This document shows positions 59,999 to 64,000 of a DNA stretch of 64,000 nt, in pieces. The stretch is from positions 87,026 through 151,025 of the forward strand of contig CAYZBF010000002.1 in the NCBI GenBank assembly GCA_964476585.1, in the 5' to 3' direction. The notes beneath the pieces were generated by a model. It had not been told where the DNA came from, ran no database searches, and was given only the letters and a program-made list of their open reading frames with translations. How positions within the stretch are numbered: the stretch's first letter is position 1; each line of letters opens with the position of its first letter. The translations under genes and the position numbers were made by a program. The stretch comes from CAYZBF01 sp964476585. Its GTDB lineage: Bacteria; Hydrothermota; UBA3072.

Positions 59999-60620
59999 GA
60001 CTAACTTCTCCAGTATTAACCCACACCTTAACGCCTATCACCCCTGATTGCGTGATTGCTGTGCCTTGTGAATAATCTATATTTGCATCAATTGTATGAA
60101 GAGGAACACTGCCTTCCAGGTACCACTCTTTTCTGGCAATTTCTGCCCCACCTAATCTACCTGAACATTGCACTTTAACTCCTTTTGCGCCCATGCGTAT
60201 AGCATTTTCAAGAGCCCTCTTCATCGCCCTTCTCTGAGAAACTCTCTTCTCAATTTGCCTTGCAATAGAATATGCAATGAGAGACGCATCAAACTCTGGT
60301 GCCTTAATTTCCTTTATATCTAGATAGATATCTCTCCCCAGGAGCTGCTTAATTTCTTCTCTTAACATCTTTGCCTCTTCTCCACCCCGACCAATCACCA
60401 TACCCGGTCTTGCTGTAGAGATAATAACTCGCATAGTCTCTGTAGTTCTCTCTATTTCTATCCCGGAAACCCATGCATCCTTCAATCTTTCTATCAAATA
60501 TTCTCTTGTTTTAATGTCTTCCTGTAATGTCTTCGAAAAATTCTTCCCTACAAACCATCTCGACTTCCAGTCTTTGGTAATCCCAACTCTAAAACCTATA
60601 GGATGAGTTTTCTGACCCAT
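59985..60620 (-). CDS. rpsC: 30S ribosomal protein S3
   Basis: 211 aa. MGQKTHPIGFRVGITKDW, the KH motif GMVIGRGGEEAKMLREEI and the C-terminal GRLGGAEIARKEWYLEGSVP and GVIGVKVWVNTGE are intact. It lines the mRNA entry channel and contributes helicase activity. One nt after rplV. Confidence 0.98.
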   Translation of the reverse strand: MGQKTHPIGFRVGITKDWKSRWFVGKNFSKTLQEDIKTREYLIERLKDAWVSGIEIERTTETMRVIISTARPGMVIGRGGEEAKMLREEIKQLLGRDIYLDIKEIKAPEFDASLIAYSIARQIEKRVSQRRAMKRALENAIRMGAKGVKVQCSGRLGGAEIARKEWYLEGSVPLHTIDANIDYSQGTAITQSGVIGVKVWVNTGEVSHANA

Positions 60621-60621
60621 A

Positions 60622-60972
60622 TTATCTACCTTCTATCTTATCTACTATTACGGTTATGTGCGATGCTCTCTTCCGTATCAGGCCCGCTCTGCCGAAGGAC
60701 ATAGGTCGATACCTTTTCAACTTTTGGCCTTCATCAATCCTGATAGACTTCACATAAAGGTCATCTTCTTTTAATTCAATATCTTCTGCCTTATCAATAT
60801 AGTTACTAGCTGCAGTATGTATACACTTCTTCATAATCCTAGCCACCTTAGTGGAATAAAAATCAAGTATCATCTTTGCCTCATTTACAGATTTTCCTTT
60901 GACCTCTCCTATGATCCTTCTTCCCTTCTTTGGCGAAAGACGGACATTCTTCTGAATGGTCTTACCTATCAT
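60622..60972 (-). CDS. rplV: 50S ribosomal protein L22
   Basis: 116 aa. VRLSPKKGRRIIGEVKGKSV and the tunnel-lining hairpin ending RAGLIRKRASHITVIV are clear (the usual PRA.GRA motif reads FGRAGLIRKRASH). It extends into the exit tunnel. Overlaps rpsS by 4 nt. Confidence 0.97.
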   Translation of the reverse strand: MIGKTIQKNVRLSPKKGRRIIGEVKGKSVNEAKMILDFYSTKVARIMKKCIHTAASNYIDKAEDIELKEDDLYVKSIRIDEGQKLKRYRPMSFGRAGLIRKRASHITVIVDKIEGR

Positions 60973-61250
60973 CTACCCATCCTTTTTCTGGCTGTGAGAA
61001 CTTTCTCTTTGGAGCTACCGTGTCTTAGAAATTTACGTGTAGGTGCAAATTCTCCAAGACGGTGCCCGATCATTTCTTCTCTTATGTATACGGGAATAAA
61101 ATTCTTTCCATTGTGAATCTCTATTGTCTGACCTACAAACTCCTCAATTATCACAGAAGCCCGCCTATAGGTTCGTATAGAGGGGTCATCTTCTTTTCTA
61201 TTTCTAATCTTTTTGAGCAATTTCTCATCTACAAATGGTTTTCGACCCAT
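60969..61250 (-). CDS. rpsS: 30S ribosomal protein S19
   Basis: 93 aa. RKPFVDEKLLKKI, TYRRASVIIEEFVGQTIEIH and EMIGHRLGEFAPTRKFLRHG are diagnostic. It forms a head complex with S13. Five nt after rplB. Confidence 0.98.
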   Translation of the reverse strand: MGRKPFVDEKLLKKIRNRKEDDPSIRTYRRASVIIEEFVGQTIEIHNGKNFIPVYIREEMIGHRLGEFAPTRKFLRHGSSKEKVLTARKRMGR

Positions 61251-61255
61251 AACTA

Positions 61256-62095
61256 TTATCCTCTCCTTCTCTTCTTTCTTTGCTTTATAATATATCTTGA
61301 GGATTGCTTCTTTGGATCCCTTGTCTTATATCCCTTTGCCAGAATTCCGGATTTAGATGTGGGGTGTCTACCTCCTGAGGATCTTCCTTCACCACCACCC
61401 ATAGGATGGTCAACTGGGTTTTTTGCAACACCTCTCACCCTGGGACGCTTTCCCTTCCAACGGCTCCTTCCGGCTTTTCCATCCACAGTCACATTATGAG
61501 CAATATTACTAACTCGTCCCAGAGTGGCATAAGCACTTGATAATATGAGCCTTACTTCACCAGAAGGCATCCTTATATGGGCATATTTACCCTCTTTTGC
61601 AAGCAATTGAGCTGCTGCTCCTGCTGAGCGCACTAAAATTCCACCTCTACCTGGCTCAAGCTCAATATTATGGATCATTGTTCCGAGTGAAATATTAGAA
61701 AGAGGAAGAGCATTACCTGTGGTGAGCGGTGCATCTGGACCTGACTTAATCACATCGCCAACTTTCAAGCCATGCGGTGCTAGAATATAACGTTTTTCGC
61801 CATCTTCATACGTCAAGAGTGCTATCCATGCGCTCCTATTAGGATCATATTCAATGTAGTTTACCTTTGCTTTTATAGAATGTTTACTTCGTTTAAAATC
61901 AATCCTACGGTATTTACGCTTAACCCTTCCTCCTCGATGGGTGGAAGTAATTCTACCTTCTGAGTTCCTACCACCAGTACTCGGAATATATTTCGTGAGT
62001 GATTTTTCACTACCTTTCCGTGTAAGGGTGGAAAAGTCCGGTGGACGGTAGTATCTCTTAGATGGAGTTACTGGGCGAGATCTTCTTTCTTTCAT
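61256..62095 (-). CDS. rplB: 50S ribosomal protein L2
   Basis: 279 aa. TPSKRYYRPPDFSTLTRK, GGRNSEGRITSTHRGGR, and the C-terminal GVAKNPVDHPMGGGEGRSSG with the conserved His thought to support peptidyl-transferase assembly. Full length and directly adjoining rplW. Confidence 0.98.
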   Translation of the reverse strand: MKERRSRPVTPSKRYYRPPDFSTLTRKGSEKSLTKYIPSTGGRNSEGRITSTHRGGRVKRKYRRIDFKRSKHSIKAKVNYIEYDPNRSAWIALLTYEDGEKRYILAPHGLKVGDVIKSGPDAPLTTGNALPLSNISLGTMIHNIELEPGRGGILVRSAGAAAQLLAKEGKYAHIRMPSGEVRLILSSAYATLGRVSNIAHNVTVDGKAGRSRWKGKRPRVRGVAKNPVDHPMGGGEGRSSGGRHPTSKSGILAKGYKTRDPKKQSSRYIIKQRKKRRRG

Positions 62096-62383
62096 TTACA
62101 TTCCCTCAAAGAGAGGAATTGAGTCACCTTCCCGAAGAGTAACAATTGCTTTTTTCCAGTCTTTTCTCATGCCTGAATACCTTCCAAATCCTCTGCGCTT
62201 TCCTCTAATCGTAATAGTATTCACATTAACTACTCTAACCTTGAAGAGCTCTTCAACCGCCTTCTTTACAAGAGGCTTGTTGGCATCTTTTGCTACCTCA
62301 AATATATATTTACTTTCATTCATCTCTTCGGTTCCTCTTTCAGTCATTATAGGCCTTATAATGATATCTCGTGCATCCTTCAT
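62096..62383 (-). CDS. rplW: 50S ribosomal protein L23
   Basis: 95 aa. DIIIRPIMTERGTEEM, KYIFEVAKDANKPLVKKAVE and the extended loop RGKRRGFGRYSGMRKDWKKA are typical. Main docking point for trigger factor and SRP at the tunnel exit. Overlaps rplD by 4 nt. Confidence 0.97.
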   Translation of the reverse strand: MKDARDIIIRPIMTERGTEEMNESKYIFEVAKDANKPLVKKAVEELFKVRVVNVNTITIRGKRRGFGRYSGMRKDWKKAIVTLREGDSIPLFEGM

Positions 62384-63009
62384 CCAAAAACCCCCGAAAG
62401 AGCAGGAAGTGCATCCTTTGTAACAATGAGCCAGTCCTTCTTCAGGACTTCATATGCATTAACCTTGTTTGCTTCTAATATATCCAGATTCGATATATTC
62501 CTGCAAGATTTATAGAAGTTTTTATCATCACCAGCGTATAGCAGGAGAACATCTTTTTTAAACAATCCAATAGATTTGAGAGTAAACGCAAATAGCTTGG
62601 TAGAGGGATTATCAAACTCACCTTTATCGATCACGATTAATCTATCCTCCGAGACACGTTTACTCACTGCGCTATAAAGTGCTTTTCTCTTTTGTTTCTT
62701 ATTAACCTTAAAATTATATTCTTTCCTTTTTGGTCCAAAAACAACACCACCACCAACCCAGATTGGGGATCGACGAGAACCAGCACGTGCTCTTCCAGTC
62801 CCTTTCTGTCTCCAAGGCTTGCGCCCACTACCCTTAACCTCACTTCTATCTTTAATAGATGCATTATTCTGCCTGGCATGCGCCAAATATCCTTTTACTG
62901 CATAATAAATAGAAACCTCATCAAATTCAGATTCAAAAAGTGGGCCAGAAAGTTTAATATTATCCTGCTGTTCGCCATTAAAATTGTAATATCTAACTTT
63001 CGCAGCCAT
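62380..63009 (-). CDS. rplD: 50S ribosomal protein L4
   Basis: 209 aa. The tunnel loop GSGRKPWRQKGTGRARAGSR and GGVVFGPKRKEYNFKVNKK are conserved, as is the C-terminal domain with ILEANKVNAYEVLKKDWLIV. In many bacteria L4 autoregulates the S10 operon. Overlaps rplC by 1 nt. Confidence 0.97.
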   Translation of the reverse strand: MAAKVRYYNFNGEQQDNIKLSGPLFESEFDEVSIYYAVKGYLAHARQNNASIKDRSEVKGSGRKPWRQKGTGRARAGSRRSPIWVGGGVVFGPKRKEYNFKVNKKQKRKALYSAVSKRVSEDRLIVIDKGEFDNPSTKLFAFTLKSIGLFKKDVLLLYAGDDKNFYKSCRNISNLDILEANKVNAYEVLKKDWLIVTKDALPALSGVFG

Positions 63010-63629
63010 TATTTAATCCCCTTCTTTTTTATTAGAACGATATTACCTCTTGATCCTGGAACACCACTCTTCAAAGCTACAAGCCCTTTTTCCTCATCTA
63101 TCTTAAGTACCTCTACATTCTTTATTGTTATTCTTTCATTACCCATCCTACCAGGTAATTTTTTACCTTTAATCACTCTACCGGGGTAAGTTCCCGCACC
63201 AGTTGATCCAGGCTGACGGTGAAAATGGGAGCCATGTGAACTCGGCCCTCCAGAAAAGCCCCATCTTTTAACAACTCCCTGGAACCCACGTCCTTTGCTC
63301 CATCCCGTCACATTAACCAACTCTCCAACTTTCAGACTACTAACAGGAACTTCACTTCCAATCTCAAACTCTGAAAGGTCATTTGTTCTAAACTCCCGAA
63401 TTACCTCTACAGGCCCAACTCCTGCTTTCTCACTCAAACCAAAAACGGGCTTTTTAAGCCGTTCTTTCTTCTTATTGCCAAAGCCGAGGATATAGGCATT
63501 ATAACCATCTCTATCTTCTGTTCTTTTATCAAGGACAAATACGGGGGATGCCTTAATAATAGAGATTGAGATTACTTCCCCTGTCTCTTTAAATATTCTT
63601 GTCATGCCCAACTTTCTTCCAATCAGCAT
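63009..63629 (-). CDS. rplC: 50S ribosomal protein L3
   Basis: 206 aa. LIGRKLGMTRIFKETGE, GWSKGRGFQGVVKRWGFSGG and SHGSHFHRQPGSTGAGTYPG are hallmark blocks; the Gln methylated by PrmB in other bacteria is in HRQPGS. It reaches the peptidyl-transferase centre. Eight nt after rpsJ. Confidence 0.98.
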   Translation of the reverse strand: MLIGRKLGMTRIFKETGEVISISIIKASPVFVLDKRTEDRDGYNAYILGFGNKKKERLKKPVFGLSEKAGVGPVEVIREFRTNDLSEFEIGSEVPVSSLKVGELVNVTGWSKGRGFQGVVKRWGFSGGPSSHGSHFHRQPGSTGAGTYPGRVIKGKKLPGRMGNERITIKNVEVLKIDEEKGLVALKSGVPGSRGNIVLIKKKGIK

Positions 63630-63637
63630 TTAATCAC

Positions 63638-63943
63638 TTAATACTTGATCTCAACCTGAATACCAGCAGGCAGATCTAGCTTAGTTAAAGCTTCTATAGT
63701 TTGATGAGATGGTTTATTGAGGTCAATCAACCTCTTATGAATTCTAATTTCAAACTGCTCTCGTGATTTCTTATCAACATGAGGGGAACGTAGAACAGTG
63801 TATACCCTTCTATTGTTAGGCAAAGGAACCGGCCCCACCACTTCTGCACCTGTCCTCTTTGCCACTGCAACAATCTTTTCGACAGAGTCATCCAGTATTT
63901 TGTGATCGTAAGATTTCATCTTGATTCGAATATGCTTTGCCAT
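63638..63943 (-). CDS. rpsJ: 30S ribosomal protein S10
   Basis: 101 aa: IRIKMKSYDHKILDDSVEKI, VVGPVPLPNNRRVYTVLRSP and SREQFEIRIHKRLIDLNKP match S10 (NusE), which also joins the antitermination complex. Its ATG follows the tuf stop directly (TAAATG), with GAGGAG at the end of tuf as the ribosome site. Confidence 0.98.
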   Translation of the reverse strand: MAKHIRIKMKSYDHKILDDSVEKIVAVAKRTGAEVVGPVPLPNNRRVYTVLRSPHVDKKSREQFEIRIHKRLIDLNKPSHQTIEALTKLDLPAGIQVEIKY

Positions 63944-64000
63944 TTACTCCTCTATTTTAGTAACTACTCCTGCTCCAACAGTCCTACCACCTTCCCTTAC
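63944..64000 (-). CDS. tuf: Elongation factor Tu, C-terminal end (cut by window edge)
   Basis: Eighteen codons ending in TAA at 63944-63946 read VREGGRTVGAGVVTKIEE, the invariant C-terminus of EF-Tu domain 3. Its position before rpsJ matches the str-S10 junction. The rest of the gene lies beyond the right edge. Confidence 0.93.
   Translation of the reverse strand, partial: VREGGRTVGAGVVTKIEE

Overview
The window reads as a chromosome segment of an AT-rich, diderm, probably anaerobic bacterium from a poorly sampled lineage. An outer membrane is indicated by two beta-barrel-like proteins (20093-21175, which ends in Phe, and 32844-33299) and a lipoprotein with a clean lipobox (38810-39115). Traits more often seen in Gram-positives occur alongside: DivIVA, HPr kinase, C4-type S14 and zinc-ribbon S4. 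The intergenic repeats and mixed gene content recall candidate phyla such as the WOR-3/TA06 group, but that placement is inference only. No transposase, phage or CRISPR locus was seen.

Layout. 1-1711 (-): a corrinoid-type MttB methyltransferase and a truncated partner, divergent from a TetR regulator (1897-2538) whose likely operator overlaps its own promoter. 2708-4073 (+): ruvX-mltG. 4288-10564 (-): purine nucleoside phosphorylase, two TPR proteins, nadD, an M23 peptidase, two ECF-type ATPases and DivIVA, preceded by tmRNA at 10593-10942. 11206-15615 (+): an operon of P5C dehydrogenase-like ALDH, a fused CitD-CitE protein lacking the prosthetic-group serine, and CitF. 15986-31898 (-): a truncated methyltransferase, PgeF, a large secreted esterase, an outer-membrane protein, nadC, uvrB, the YggS-family PLP protein, a radical SAM enzyme, hprK, hpf, nadB, murA and polX. 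32122-40515 (+): TPR and barrel proteins, an MBL hydrolase, an aldo/keto reductase, a GntP permease, a C69 peptidase, tRNA-Phe, a lipoprotein and butyrate kinase. 40723-44955: an M48 protease (-), then OsmC and a Clp ATPase (+). 45169-50006 (-): valS and a class III cyclase-like protein. 50019-64000 (-): a nearly complete tuf-S10-spc-alpha ribosomal superoperon ending in rplQ.

Themes. NadB, NadC and NadD give part of NAD synthesis. The ALDH/lyase operon and butyrate kinase suggest fermentation of organic or amino acids. At least five genes (ruvX, M23 peptidase, uvrB, polX, osmC) have a sigma-70-like promoter whose -10 box lies only 5-8 nt before the start codon and have no usable Shine-Dalgarno sequence, so leaderless transcription is likely. 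Most longer intergenic gaps are filled with families of dispersed, partly palindromic repeats, one copy of which sits inside the ribosomal operon.

The most noteworthy possible new system is the ALDH / CitD-CitE fusion / CitF operon. Its acyl-carrier domain keeps the CitD fold but has no serine to carry the prosthetic group, which suggests a lyase that works on free CoA thioesters or a different substrate.
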